The notes under the pieces were generated by a model. The model ran no database searches and had not been told where the DNA came from. It worked only from the letters and a program-made list of their open reading frames with translations. 64,000 nucleotides of DNA from Streptomyces sp. NP160. GTDB taxonomy: Bacteria; Actinomycetota; Actinomycetes; Actinomycetales; Quadrisphaeraceae. Each line of letters starts with the position of its first letter. Position 1 is the stretch's first letter. The stretch covers positions 315 to 64,314 of the forward strand of contig NZ_VDMJ01000017.1 in the NCBI RefSeq assembly GCF_006335115.1, given 5' to 3'. Made by a program: the position numbers and the translations under genes. This document shows, piece by piece, positions 8,727 through 17,435 of this stretch.

Positions 8727-10024
8727 CGGCAGGTGCCGCCGCCCTCGGCGAGGGCCTTGGCGATCCCGTCGGTGGCGGACGCTGCGGCGTCGGCGGGGGT
8801 GGCCTGGCCGGAGATGACGCTGCTCACCGCTGTGCCGAGCGCGGTCTGCGCGGTCGCGGTCTCCGGGTTGTTGGGCCACTGGCCCGTCGACTGGGCAGCG
8901 GTCGCGAAGGGCAGCGCGTTCGCGTCGTCCTGGATGGCGGAGGACTGGGCCGCGTCCGAGCGGACCGGGATGGAGCCGGCGGTGGTGAAGATCTGCTCGC
9001 CGGCCTCGGGACTGAGGATGGCCTCTTGGAGGAACTTCCAGGCGAGGTCCTTGTTCTTGGAGGTCTCTCCGATCCCGAAGCCCTCGCCTCCGGGGTAGAC
9101 CACGCTGGAGCCGCCGGTGGGGGCGGGGTACTGCGCGGTGCCCCACTGGAAGGCGGCGTCGCCGCCGTTGCCGAGCTGCCAGTTGCCGTTGAAGGCGAAG
9201 GCGTACCGGCCGGTCACGAACTGCTGCCAGGAGTCGTTCTGGTCCCAGGTCGCCGCGGCCTGGGGGATGTAGCCGGCGGAGGTCCAGCTGCCGAGCCTGT
9301 CGAAGGCGGCCGAGACCTTGGGTCCGCTGTCGGCCCAGGTGCAGTAGTCGACCTGCTCCCCGAGCAGCTGCGGCGCGAAGAGCCACGCGCCCTCGACCGT
9401 GGGTGCGCCTGACAGCGCGAGCCCCTCGTACTTGCCGCCAGCCTTGACGGTGGCCAGGTCCTCCTGGAGCTCGTCGAGGGTCTTCGGGGGCTCGGTGATC
9501 CCAGACTCAGCAAGGACGTCCTTGTTGTAGTACATGCCGAGCAGGTTGGTGAACGGCAGCAGGTTGTAGACCTTGCCGTCGTTCTTCCAGGCGGCCTGCT
9601 CGGGCCACTGCCCGGCGTCGGCGTACTTCTCCCAGTAGGGCGTGAGGTCGGCGGTGACGCCGCCGGCCACGAGGGTGGGGAAGTCCACCACGATGTTGTT
9701 GATGAACAGGTCCGGGGTGGTCTTCGTAGCCACGGAGGCGAGCAGGCGCTGGTCCTGCTGGTCTCCCACGGTCTCGACCACCTGCACGTCGATGTCGGGG
9801 TTGGCCTTCTCGAACGCGGCCACCCGGCCGTCGAGCCAGGTCTTCTGCGCGCCGACGTAGTAGCTCCAGAACGTCAGGACGGTCTTGTCGCCGTCACCTC
9901 CTCCGCCGCCACCTCCGTCGCTGGAGATGGCGCAGCCGCTGGCCGCGACCACGGCGGCGAGCGAGGCGGCCACGAGGGGCAGGCGGAACGAGGGGACGCG
10001 GGGACGACGCACGAGGGCCTCCAT
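8723..10024 (-). CDS. Extracellular solute-binding lipoprotein, family 1 (sugar ABC importer)
   Basis: A 433-residue binding protein. The lipobox AASG-C places the lipidated cysteine at residue 31, after a short Arg-rich n-region and a hydrophobic stretch, followed by a Gly/Asp linker. TFWSYYVG begins the mature fold, and NGNWQLG and TSKNKDLAWKFLQE are typical of family 1 sugar-binding proteins. The ATG at 10024, preceded by AGGA, gives a proper signal peptide; a GTG 43 codons earlier would not. Substrate unknown. The divergent Gfo/Idh/MocA gene suggests an unusual sugar, polyol or glycoside. Confidence 0.92.
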   Translation of the reverse strand: MEALVRRPRVPSFRLPLVAASLAAVVAASGCAISSDGGGGGGGDGDKTVLTFWSYYVGAQKTWLDGRVAAFEKANPDIDVQVVETVGDQQDQRLLASVATKTTPDLFINNIVVDFPTLVAGGVTADLTPYWEKYADAGQWPEQAAWKNDGKVYNLLPFTNLLGMYYNKDVLAESGITEPPKTLDELQEDLATVKAGGKYEGLALSGAPTVEGAWLFAPQLLGEQVDYCTWADSGPKVSAAFDRLGSWTSAGYIPQAAATWDQNDSWQQFVTGRYAFAFNGNWQLGNGGDAAFQWGTAQYPAPTGGSSVVYPGGEGFGIGETSKNKDLAWKFLQEAILSPEAGEQIFTTAGSIPVRSDAAQSSAIQDDANALPFATAAQSTGQWPNNPETATAQTALGTAVSSVISGQATPADAAASATDGIAKALAEGGGTCR

Positions 10025-10215
10025 CGGTCCTGGCGGTAGCACCTTCCACGTCCGCGGGGCGGGGTGGTGGTTGCTGCGGCGTCGTCGAGCCAGGTCTCTC
10101 AGCCGCTCTGGATGGGCCCTGTGAAAGTAGGTGGCCAGCGGCGTCAGCGTCAACAGGCGGATGTGCGACGTGATGCGACCGTGACACGGGTCGGTGCACG
10201 GTGCAGGGTGGGGCG
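10025..10215. promoter_or_regulatory. Divergent promoter region of the sugar importer and Gfo/Idh/MocA gene
   Basis: This 191-bp intergenic stretch separates two divergent transcription units and must carry both promoters. I see no unambiguous -35/-10 pair or operator palindrome. Confidence 0.4.
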
Positions 10216-11340
10216 ATGGGGCTCCGCGTCGCCGTGGTCGGTCTGTCCTTCGGGGCCGAGTTCGTCCCGATCCACCAGCGCCACCCGGACGTGGCGTCCG
10301 TCGTCGTCTGCGACAGCGACCCGGTGGCTCTGCAGCAGGTGGGGGACCGGTTCTCGGTGCCGCTGCCAGCGCGGACGCCGTCGTTCGAGGCGGTGCTGGC
10401 CGACGACGACGTCGACCTGGTCCACCTCGTGACGCCGTTCACGCTGCACGCGGAGCAGTCCGTCGCCGCTCTGGAGGCCGGCAAGCACGTCGCCTGCACC
10501 GTGCCGATGGGCATGTCGACGGAGGAGGTCCGCCGCGTGGTGGACGCGGCCAGGGCCAGCGGTCGCGTCTTCGCGATGATGGAGACGGCCGTCTTCACCC
10601 GTGAGTTCCTGCTGGCCCGCGCCCTGTTGGAGGCCGGCGAGCTCGGCGAGGTGTCCCTCGTGCGGGGAGCCCACTACCAGGACATGACCGGGTGGCCCCC
10701 GTACTGGCGCGGCCTCCCGCCCATGCACTACGCCACGCACGCGGTGGCCCCGGCGCTGGCCCTGCTGAGGACCCGCGCGACGTCGGTGCGCTGCCTGGGA
10801 TCGGGGCGCAACCCCGCCGACGAGGACGCCTACGGCAACCCCTTCCCCGCCGAGGTCGCCGTCTTCACCCTCGAGGGCACCGACGCGGTGCTGGAGGTGA
10901 CGCGCAGCCTGCAGCGCACCGCCCGCCCCTACACCGAGTCCTTCTCAGTCCTGGGCGACCGCGGCGGCTTCGAGTGGCCCCAGCTGGAGGGGGAGCCCCC
11001 GCTGGTGTTCCGGATGGGACAGCCCGAGCCCAGTCGCGGTCGCCCGGTCACCTCTGAGCGCATGGAGGCCCTGGACCGCGCGGACCTGCTGCCGCCGTCC
11101 ATCGCACCCTTCACCCGGGAGCACGTGCACTCCGGGGGCGAGCACCTGTCGTTCCTCCAGGGCGGTGGGCACGGCGGCTCCCACCCGCACCTCGTCCACG
11201 ACGTCGTCCGCGCCGTGGTCGAGAGACGCCCTCCCGCGGCTGGCCCTGAGGTCGCCGCCGACTGGACTCTCGCGGGGCTCTGCGCCCACGCCTCGGCGAT
11301 GGCCGGTGGCATCGAGGTGACCATTCCGTCCATTGGTTGA
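10216..11340 (+). CDS. Gfo/Idh/MocA-family NAD(P)-dependent oxidoreductase, atypical
   Basis: A 374-residue two-domain protein with an N-terminal Rossmann region (LRVAVVGLSFGAEF) and a C-terminal GFO/IDH/MocA alpha/beta domain. The usual E-K-P motif after the third Rossmann strand (normally GKHVxxEKP) reads T-V-P here, so the family's conserved lysine is absent. The dinucleotide glycines are also relaxed. The ATG at 10216 follows GGTGGGG; a GTG at 10201 in the same frame is possible but less well supported. It is divergent from a sugar ABC importer, so a role in sugar or polyol metabolism is likely, though catalysis is uncertain. Confidence 0.85.
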   Translation: MGLRVAVVGLSFGAEFVPIHQRHPDVASVVVCDSDPVALQQVGDRFSVPLPARTPSFEAVLADDDVDLVHLVTPFTLHAEQSVAALEAGKHVACTVPMGMSTEEVRRVVDAARASGRVFAMMETAVFTREFLLARALLEAGELGEVSLVRGAHYQDMTGWPPYWRGLPPMHYATHAVAPALALLRTRATSVRCLGSGRNPADEDAYGNPFPAEVAVFTLEGTDAVLEVTRSLQRTARPYTESFSVLGDRGGFEWPQLEGEPPLVFRMGQPEPSRGRPVTSERMEALDRADLLPPSIAPFTREHVHSGGEHLSFLQGGGHGGSHPHLVHDVVRAVVERRPPAAGPEVAADWTLAGLCAHASAMAGGIEVTIPSIG

Positions 11341-11363
11341 TCCCGGACCACTCCGAGGAGCTG

Positions 11364-12179
11364 TCAGCGCTTGCGCCAGAGCACGCGGCGCTCCCCTGCT
11401 CGCACGGGTGCCTGGATGCGGTTCTCGGCCGGTGGCAGCGGACAGGAGTACCAGTCCGAGAAGCCGCAGGGCGGCACGAAGGCGCGGTTGAAGTCGAGAA
11501 CCGCCTCGCTCCCCGTAGGACGCTCGAGGCTCAAGAACCTGCCCGGCGCGTAGGATTCCGCGCCGGTCGTGCCGTCCGCGAAGACGAGCACGAGCGCCTC
11601 ACCGTTGAGGAAGGCGAGCAGGTCGAGGTGCTGGCCCTCGACGTCCGCCGACAGCGTGCCAGGGACCTTCTTGGCGTGGCCGCTGTCGCTGGCGCGGCTG
11701 AAGCCCCACGGCACGGCACTGACCGCAGGCAGCGGCGACCAGCGCGCGGGGAGCACCCACTCCGGGTCGTAGGGGTACGTCTCGATGCCCGAGAAGCGGT
11801 CGAGCGCTGGCGCCTGCGTGTCGTAGATGCGCAGCTCGGCGTCGGAGCCGTCCAGGCTGAAGACGTCGACGGCGTAGCGCCCGAGCCGCAGCACCGGGGC
11901 CCCGTCTGCGCCGAGCAGCGCGACGTCGACCTCACCTGAGACGGGCCGGCCGTCCAGCTCCGCGACGCCCTCGGGCAGAAAGAACCGCGCTCCGCCCTCG
12001 GACCGCCTCACCACGACGTCCGCCGCCGGCCCGCCGGCCAGGACGTCGACGTGCGCGTCGTCCGCTGCCAGCGGCTGGTAGGCGACCAGAGCGAGGTTTC
12101 CGGGGACGGACCTGACGGACGCCTCGCGACCGGCGCGCCACCGCTCCCAGTCGGCTGCGCGCGCGTCGACGTGGCTCAT
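11364..12179 (-). CDS. DUF1684 family protein
   Basis: A 271-residue soluble protein matching DUF1684. Its C-terminal half carries VFADGTTG, GRFLSLE, VLDFNRAFVPPCGFSDWYS, CPLPPAENR and a final V-x-AGE element, all hallmarks of that family. No enzymatic function is established for DUF1684. It is the last gene of the SAM-IV-controlled operon (NCS1 permease, HyuA-like, DUF917, DUF1684), joined to DUF917 by an ATGA overlap, so it probably acts on the same sulfur-containing compound or its breakdown product. That is inference from context. Confidence 0.88.
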   Translation of the reverse strand: MSHVDARAADWERWRAGREASVRSVPGNLALVAYQPLAADDAHVDVLAGGPAADVVVRRSEGGARFFLPEGVAELDGRPVSGEVDVALLGADGAPVLRLGRYAVDVFSLDGSDAELRIYDTQAPALDRFSGIETYPYDPEWVLPARWSPLPAVSAVPWGFSRASDSGHAKKVPGTLSADVEGQHLDLLAFLNGEALVLVFADGTTGAESYAPGRFLSLERPTGSEAVLDFNRAFVPPCGFSDWYSCPLPPAENRIQAPVRAGERRVLWRKR

Positions 12180-13333
12180 CGAACAGGCTCCAGGGCAGCC
12201 ACGCGCACCGGGTCGGTGTCGTACCCGAAGTAGCGGGGACCTACGAGCTCCACCCCTGCGGGGGAGTGCCAGCGGGGGTCAGCGGGCACGGCGATGACGC
12301 GCACCCGCTGGCCGTAGCGCAGCTTCTCGGTGGTGACGGCCTGACCGGTGTCGGCCTCCAGGACGCAGATGAGGTCCGGCACCGTGACGAGCAGGCGCTC
12401 GTCCTCACCAGCGGTGTCAGTGGTCTCGCGCACCGCGACCAGCAGGTGCTCGTTCTGGAACTCCAGCCGAGCGGTGTGGGTGCGCGCCGCGGCATCCCCG
12501 CCGGTCGGCGCCCCCGCGACCGTGGCCGTGCCACGGGCGAAGCCCGTCTCGGTGCGCCGTGCGACGTCGACGACGGTGCCGGAGAAGAGCTCTCGGCCTC
12601 CGAGCTCGTCGACCACCTCGGCGACGGGGTCCAGGTGCTCGGCGCGGGCGGTCCGCAGCCGGCGACCGACGCGGGCGCACAGGGACACGGTCCCGGGCAC
12701 GAGCGACGCGCGGGCCTGCGTCCCGCTCATCGGGTACAGGGAGATCGTGGCCGAACAGCCCATCTCCACCGTCGCCGTGCGGGCGAGCCGCTCCGCCCAC
12801 AGGGGGGTGGACGTGTCGAAGATGCCGCCGTTGCCCTTCTCGTCGGTGATGGACATCGGTGTGGTCAGGACGCCGTACGTGGTCGGCAGCACCATCTGCA
12901 GCTCGGGGAAGGCCCGGCCCATGCCGTCGCCGTCGAGCACGGGCAGTCCCAGCTGCGCAGCGGCGACGAACGGCAAGAGCGCGTTCAGCCCTCCGATCTC
13001 GAGGCACGCGACGTGCGTCGGACGCTCACCGCGGTACTGCGCCAGCAGACGCACCGCCTGCGCGGGCTGCTCGGCTGGGGGCAGCTTCTCGACCATGACG
13101 GTCGGGGCGCCCATCATGCCGACCGGGTAGACGGCTGCGTCGTCGGCCAGCGGGCCCTGTTCGAGGGAGACGACCGGTACCGGGCCGTGCTCCTGCAGCG
13201 CGGCTCGGGCCAGCAGCGCCGCGATGTACGGGTCGCCCCCGCCGCCGGTGCCGAGCACCGCAGCGCCGGCGGCCACGTCAGGGACGTCCTGCGCACCGAG
13301 CTCGGTGATGGTCTGCGAGGTGGTGGCGCTCAC
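12176..13333 (-). CDS. DUF917 / S-methyl-thiohydantoin desulfurase family protein
   Basis: A 385-residue protein of the DUF917 family, now named after the S-methyl thiohydantoin desulfurase (S-Me-THD) domains. Seen: the N-terminal VLGTGGGGDPYIAALL signature (from residue 26), EIGGLNALLPF, LDGDGMGRAFPELQM, and a C-terminal barrel-like domain ending VELVGPRYFGYD. The GTG start overlaps the HyuA-like stop (GTGA) and its own stop overlaps DUF1684 (ATGA). DUF917 proteins commonly pair with HyuA-type proteins. The SAM-IV riboswitch ahead of the operon supports a sulfur substrate. Exact reaction is inferred from the family name. Confidence 0.85.
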   Translation of the reverse strand: MSATTSQTITELGAQDVPDVAAGAAVLGTGGGGDPYIAALLARAALQEHGPVPVVSLEQGPLADDAAVYPVGMMGAPTVMVEKLPPAEQPAQAVRLLAQYRGERPTHVACLEIGGLNALLPFVAAAQLGLPVLDGDGMGRAFPELQMVLPTTYGVLTTPMSITDEKGNGGIFDTSTPLWAERLARTATVEMGCSATISLYPMSGTQARASLVPGTVSLCARVGRRLRTARAEHLDPVAEVVDELGGRELFSGTVVDVARRTETGFARGTATVAGAPTGGDAAARTHTARLEFQNEHLLVAVRETTDTAGEDERLLVTVPDLICVLEADTGQAVTTEKLRYGQRVRVIAVPADPRWHSPAGVELVGPRYFGYDTDPVRVAALEPVR

Positions 13334-14916
13334 CGGGCACCCGCCAGGGCGTCGAGCACCAGGTCTCCCACGGCGCGCACACGGATGCGCGTGGCCCCTC
13401 CGGGCAGGTAGGCCATGGGCACCTCGTCGACGTCGACCACCTGGACGCTGCTGCGGTCCGCTCCCGCCGCCACGGCCCGGTCGACGGCTTCTGACTTCGC
13501 TGCGTCCAGCACGACGTCGCGCTGGCCCGGTGCCACGGTGAACACGCGGTCCACCTCTCCTCCCACCTGGGCGATCGCGGCGCCGATGGCGTTGGCGACG
13601 GCGTGGTTCTCGGGCCGCTCGACGGGGCCGACGCCGGCCAGCTCGTCCGGTAGGAGGATCGATCCGCCTCCGACGGCGACGACGCGCACCGGCTCCGCGC
13701 TCAGCCGCATCCTGTCCACCACCTCGGCGACGTCGGCGCCGATGCGCGCCAGCGCCGCAGCGACGAACGAAGCGTCAAGGTGAGCCACCAGGGAGGCGTC
13801 CCCCACGTCCGCGAGTCCCGCGGCGACGGCCACGTCGGTGGCGGTGAGCACGTCACCACCGAAGACGAGGGCGCGCTGGGTCAAGCGGAAGCCCACGGAG
13901 TCAGGCCCCACGGTGACAGGGCCCCCATGGCCCCCGCTGTCGTGGCCACCACCGCGCACCAGTGAGCCGCCGCCGATGCCGATGCTCAGCACGTCCGGCA
14001 TGCGGAAGTTGGTGCGGATGCCCGCCACCTCCACCTCCGTGGACGCTTCTCGTGGGAACCCGCGGGTGAGCATCCCGATGTCGGCGGTGGTACCCCCGAC
14101 GTCGACCACGGCGCAGTCGGTGTGACCGGACAGGAAGGCAGCGCCGCGCATGGAGTTCGTCGGACCGGAGGCGAAGGTGGCCACCGGGTAGGCCCGGGCC
14201 CTCTCGACGTCCATGAGGGTGCCGTCGTTCTGCGACAGGTACAGGGGCGCGGTGATTCCCGCCCGCCGCACGGACTCGTCCAGACCGGCCACCACGCCGT
14301 CGGCGAGGAGCCGCAGAGCGGCGTTGATGACCGTCGCGTTCTCGCGCTCGAGAAGCCCCACCCTCCCGATCTGGCTGGACAGGGAGATCGGAACCCCTGG
14401 CAGCTCACGGGCGAGGATGTCCGCCGCCTGCTCCTCGAACTCCGCGCTGACGGGGGAGAAGACGCTGCTGACGGCGATGCTGGCGACGCCGCGCTCGGCC
14501 ATGTCCCGGGCGGCGGCGACCACCTCCGCCTCGCGCAGGTCAGCGATGCGGCGCCCGTCGAACTCGTGACCGCCGTGCACCAGGTACGGCCTGCCCGAGC
14601 AGGCCTGGACCAGGCGATCGGGCCAGTCCACGAGGGGAGGCAGCGACGCTGTCGCCGGCAGACCCAGCCGCAGCGCCGCCGTGGGCGCGAGGCGCCGACC
14701 CTCCACGAGGGCGTTGATGAAGTGCGTGGTGCCGATCATGACGGCACGCACATGACCGGCCTCGAAGGGATGGGCGTCGGCCAGTGCGGCCAGTGCTGCG
14801 TCGATCCCCGAAGAGACGTCCTCGGTGGTGGACGTCTTCACGCCCGCGAGCACGCGCGAGCCCTCCACCAGGACGGCGTCGGTGTTCGTCCCGCCGACGT
14901 CGATGCCGATGTGCAC
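13330..14916 (-). CDS. Hydantoinase/oxoprolinase family protein (HyuA-like)
   Basis: A 528-residue protein with an actin-like ATPase fold. The first phosphate loop IDVGGTNTDAVL sits at the extreme N-terminus and a second, VDVGGTTADIG, lies mid-protein; Hydant_A_N and Hydantoinase_A regions follow. Such enzymes open hydantoin or 5-oxoproline rings with ATP. The start is placed at GTG 14916, one base after the permease stop, because family members begin right at the IGIDVGG strand; a GTG at 14958 would add 14 residues and overlap the permease. No HyuB partner is encoded; DUF917 takes that place. It probably acts on the hydantoin or thiohydantoin imported by the NCS1 permease. Confidence 0.88.
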   Translation of the reverse strand: MHIGIDVGGTNTDAVLVEGSRVLAGVKTSTTEDVSSGIDAALAALADAHPFEAGHVRAVMIGTTHFINALVEGRRLAPTAALRLGLPATASLPPLVDWPDRLVQACSGRPYLVHGGHEFDGRRIADLREAEVVAAARDMAERGVASIAVSSVFSPVSAEFEEQAADILARELPGVPISLSSQIGRVGLLERENATVINAALRLLADGVVAGLDESVRRAGITAPLYLSQNDGTLMDVERARAYPVATFASGPTNSMRGAAFLSGHTDCAVVDVGGTTADIGMLTRGFPREASTEVEVAGIRTNFRMPDVLSIGIGGGSLVRGGGHDSGGHGGPVTVGPDSVGFRLTQRALVFGGDVLTATDVAVAAGLADVGDASLVAHLDASFVAAALARIGADVAEVVDRMRLSAEPVRVVAVGGGSILLPDELAGVGPVERPENHAVANAIGAAIAQVGGEVDRVFTVAPGQRDVVLDAAKSEAVDRAVAAGADRSSVQVVDVDEVPMAYLPGGATRIRVRAVGDLVLDALAGAR

Positions 14917-14917
14917 C

Positions 14918-16294
14918 TCAGGCGCCGACGGTCTGGCGCTCGCCACCGGAGACGTCACCGGAGCCGGTGCTGTGGGCGACGGCGTCGTCGTAGGTCTCCG
15001 TACGGCCCACGCCGTAGCCGCGAACGAGGCCCGCCTTGCCGGCGACCACGTACAGCACGAAGGCGACGACGAGGCTGTTGATGCTGGGCAGCCCCCAGGT
15101 CACGAAGTAGCCGACGACGGCGGAGACCAGCCAGATGACCAGCGTCGCGGGCACCCACTGCGGGGCCACCGGAGGCACGTCCGTCCCGTGCCGGGTGGCC
15201 TCCAGGTCCGCCCGCCAGCGCTTCACCACGAAGTACTCGGCCACGAAGATGCCCGCGATCGGCGGGAAGACCGACCCGAGGATGATGAGGAAGGGAACGA
15301 ACACGTCGAGGATGCCGACGGCGGCGAGGACGCTGCCCACCACGCCGATGGCGGCGGTGACGACGGCGCGGTTGACCCGACGACCGAAGACCGTGCCGGC
15401 GAAGTTCACGACGCCCAGGCCCGAGGAGTACAGGTTCCAGTCGTTGATCTTCAGAACGCCGACGATCGTCACGAGGATGCCGACCCAGCCGACGCTGGAG
15501 GTGACGATGGTGATGATGTCTGCAGAGCGCACCGCGTGCGCCAGCAGCACACCGATGAGGCCGATGAGGTACTCACCGAGGGTGACCGAGATGACGGTCT
15601 GCTTGATCACGTCGGCGGTGGAGCGGTTGTAGCGGGTCAGGTCCGGGCTGATGATCGCGCCGACGATGAAGCCGCCGGCCACCAGCGTGGTGCCCTGCAG
15701 CAGCGTCAGCTCGGGACCGGCGGGCGCGGACGCGACGAGCTCGCTGATGCTGTGCCGCTGCAGCTCGGCCACGATCGCCCAGCCGACGAGGGCGAGGAAG
15801 ACCGGGACGGTGATGTAGGCCGTCCACGCCATCGACTTGAAGCCGTAGACGCAGATGGCGGTGACGCCGAGACCGGCCACGATGGACCACACCCACACCG
15901 GCAGAGCTGGCACCAGGGCGCCCAGGCCCGCCGCCGCCACGCCGGACTGCACGCCGAACCAGCCGATGAGGCTGACGCCGATGGCCAGGCCGATGATCGC
16001 TGAGCCCGCGCGACCGAAGCCGCACCAGCGCGACAGCATCGAGGTCTGCATGCCCTCTCGCATGCCCATGATCCCCAGGAAGATGGAGACGACTTCCAGG
16101 ATCACGGCGCCGAGGGTGATGGACCAGAAGGCCGTCCAGAAGCTCTGCCCGAACCCCAAGGTGGCGCCGAGGAGGAACTGGCCGAAGGCGGACAGCATGC
16201 CGAAGCGCTGGGTGGCCACCGACAACCAGGGGTAGCGCGCCTCGGTGGGGACGCGCACCTGCGCGTAGTCGTCGTGCGCCGTGGCAGCACTCAT
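14918..16294 (-). CDS. NCS1-family nucleobase/hydantoin permease
   Basis: A 458-residue membrane protein with about 12 transmembrane helices and NCS1 features: an N-terminal YPWLSVATQRFGMLSAFGQF segment before helix 1, and PDLTRYNRS and INDWNLYSSGLG in the middle. NCS1 carriers move purines, cytosine, allantoin or hydantoins with Na+ or H+. The ATG at 16294 has an AGGAGA site (16301-16306). It is the first gene of the SAM-IV-regulated hydantoin operon. Allantoin or hydantoin-type cargo fits the downstream hydantoinase, and the riboswitch suggests a sulfur-bearing one such as a methionine-derived (thio)hydantoin; this is inference. Confidence 0.9.
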   Translation of the reverse strand: MSAATAHDDYAQVRVPTEARYPWLSVATQRFGMLSAFGQFLLGATLGFGQSFWTAFWSITLGAVILEVVSIFLGIMGMREGMQTSMLSRWCGFGRAGSAIIGLAIGVSLIGWFGVQSGVAAAGLGALVPALPVWVWSIVAGLGVTAICVYGFKSMAWTAYITVPVFLALVGWAIVAELQRHSISELVASAPAGPELTLLQGTTLVAGGFIVGAIISPDLTRYNRSTADVIKQTVISVTLGEYLIGLIGVLLAHAVRSADIITIVTSSVGWVGILVTIVGVLKINDWNLYSSGLGVVNFAGTVFGRRVNRAVVTAAIGVVGSVLAAVGILDVFVPFLIILGSVFPPIAGIFVAEYFVVKRWRADLEATRHGTDVPPVAPQWVPATLVIWLVSAVVGYFVTWGLPSINSLVVAFVLYVVAGKAGLVRGYGVGRTETYDDAVAHSTGSGDVSGGERQTVGA

Positions 16295-16407
16295 GGTCGT
16301 CTCCTGTGGCTGTGCTCGATGGAAGATCGGGGTCGTGTCGCAGGGGATGGGAAGTATGTCCATTTGATGGACGATCGAGGCAGGCGTCGCCGCGCCCGGA
16401 CCTCCTG

Positions 16408-16524
16408 AGGACTCGCGCTGACGACGGCCCGATCGAGTCGTCGCCCGGTCTTCACCTGGAGCACCCCGCCGCGAGAGGGGGTTGCTGGGCAGCGAGCCAG
16501 GGCTCAGTGCTGCCACTCATGACC
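16408..16524 (-). ncRNA. SAM-IV riboswitch controlling the NCS1-hydantoinase-DUF917 operon
   Basis: On the minus strand the core runs 16524 to 16447. It starts GGTCATGAGTGG, closes with GAAGACC (P1), carries P2 GGCAGC/GCTGCC, the conserved GAGCCCTGGCT and AGCAACCC segments and the GCGGGGTG strand. A downstream hairpin (GACGAC/GTCGTC) and a GCGCGAGTCC strand match the extra pseudoknot arm of SAM-IV. The same pattern recurs three more times in the window with compensating P2 changes. Binding SAM should reduce expression of the operon starting at 16294, about 110 nt downstream. Confidence 0.9.
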
Positions 16525-16533
16525 GTCGGGCAG

Positions 16534-16562
16534 AAAGTAGAGACGCCTGATCTGCCTGTCAA
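16534..16562 (-). promoter_or_regulatory. Housekeeping promoter of the SAM-IV/NCS1 operon
   Basis: On the minus strand a perfect TTGACA (16562-16557) and TACTTT (16539-16534) are separated by 17 bp, and the SAM-IV aptamer begins about 10 bp further on. Spacing and match make this a strong SigA/RpoD-type promoter. Confidence 0.8.
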
Positions 16563-16602
16563 CACCCTCCGGCGACTCGCAGGTCGTCCCGCCGCCGTGG
16601 AG

Positions 16603-17105
16603 TCACCCTCGGGCGTCTACCTCTCGGAGGCTGCCGTCGTTGACGTCGTAGATGAAGCCGCGCACCGACTCCTTGTGCGGGATCGACACCTCTGCGCGGA
16701 TGCGGGAGATGCTGGCGCGCACGTCCTCGTCCAGATCGCCGAAGGCGCGGGCCGTGCCCCAGCCCGGGCGCGAGCCCGTGTCGTCCGCGATGGCCTTCGC
16801 GAAGTCCTCGTCGGTGAAGGTGAGCATTCCGCAGTCCGTGTGGTGGATGAGGATGATCTCGGTGGTGCCCAGGAGGCGCTGGCTGATCGCCAGGGAGCGG
16901 AGCTCGTCGTCGGTCACGACGCCGCCGGCGTCGCGGATGACGTGGGCGTCCCCGAGGTCCAGGCCGAGCAGGGCTGGGGGTCCAGCCTGGCGTCCAGGCA
17001 CGCCAGCACGGCGACGTGCTGGGCGGGCGGTAGCGGCAGAGAGCCTTCGGTGAAGCGGTCGGCGTAGGCGCGAGCGTTCTGCAACAGCTGGTCGGTAGTG
17101 GACAC
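16603..17105 (-). pseudogene. Beta-carbonic anhydrase-like (clade D, Rv1284-like), split by a 1-nt frameshift
   Basis: From GTG 17105 (GGAGG site upstream) one frame encodes the N-terminus through ACLDARLDP, including the first zinc ligand in the C-x-D-x-R motif. The rest (GLDLGDAHVIRDAGGVVTDDE, HHTDCGML with the His/Cys ligands, and an RGFIYDV C-terminus) lies in a second frame. Adding one C to the five-C run at 16976-16980 restores a single product of about 167 residues. All zinc ligands survive, so this is a recent lesion, a sequencing slip or recoding. In Mycobacterium tuberculosis the relative Rv1284 lies beside cysDN, and carbonyl sulfide hydrolases belong to this clade. A SAM-IV riboswitch precedes it, so COS hydrolysis is a plausible role. 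Confidence 0.82.
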
Positions 17106-17309
17106 GGGGGCCTCCGGTGGGACGCGAGACAAGGGTGAGGAGAGCTCGAGCGCTCGGGTGGACCCAGCGCCGTCGTCGTCGATCGGGGCGCCTCGTCAGC
17201 GACAGTGCTGCGCTGCGGTGCTCAGGAGGTCCACGTGCAGGCGCCTGCGCAGGCGCACCGCCGATGCTGTCGTGGGCGTCCCCAGGTCTGAGGAGTGCAT
17301 GGGGCTGCT

Positions 17310-17426
17310 CCCGGACGTGCGCGCTGACGAGACGCGGTTGCGCCTCGTCCGGTCCTCACCCGGAGCACCCCGCCGCGAGGGGGTTGCTGGGCAGCGAGCC
17401 AGGGCTCGTCGCTGCCATTCATGACG
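17310..17426 (-). ncRNA. SAM-IV riboswitch upstream of the beta-carbonic anhydrase-like gene
   Basis: Minus-strand core 17426-17351: GTCATGAATGG, P2 GGCAGC/GCTGCC, GAGCCCTGGCT, AGCAACCCCC, GCGGGGTG and closing GAGGACC. The following arm GACGAG/CTCGTC and the AGCGCGCACGTCC strand complete the SAM-IV layout. It lies about 200 nt upstream of the carbonic anhydrase-like start, with no other gene between, so that gene is the only visible target. Confidence 0.87.
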
Positions 17427-17435
17427 GACCCGGCG

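Noticed and set aside
16603-17105. Two separate small genes in the carbonic anhydrase region
   Set aside because: The two frames join seamlessly as one beta-carbonic anhydrase if a single C is added; neither half is a full protein.
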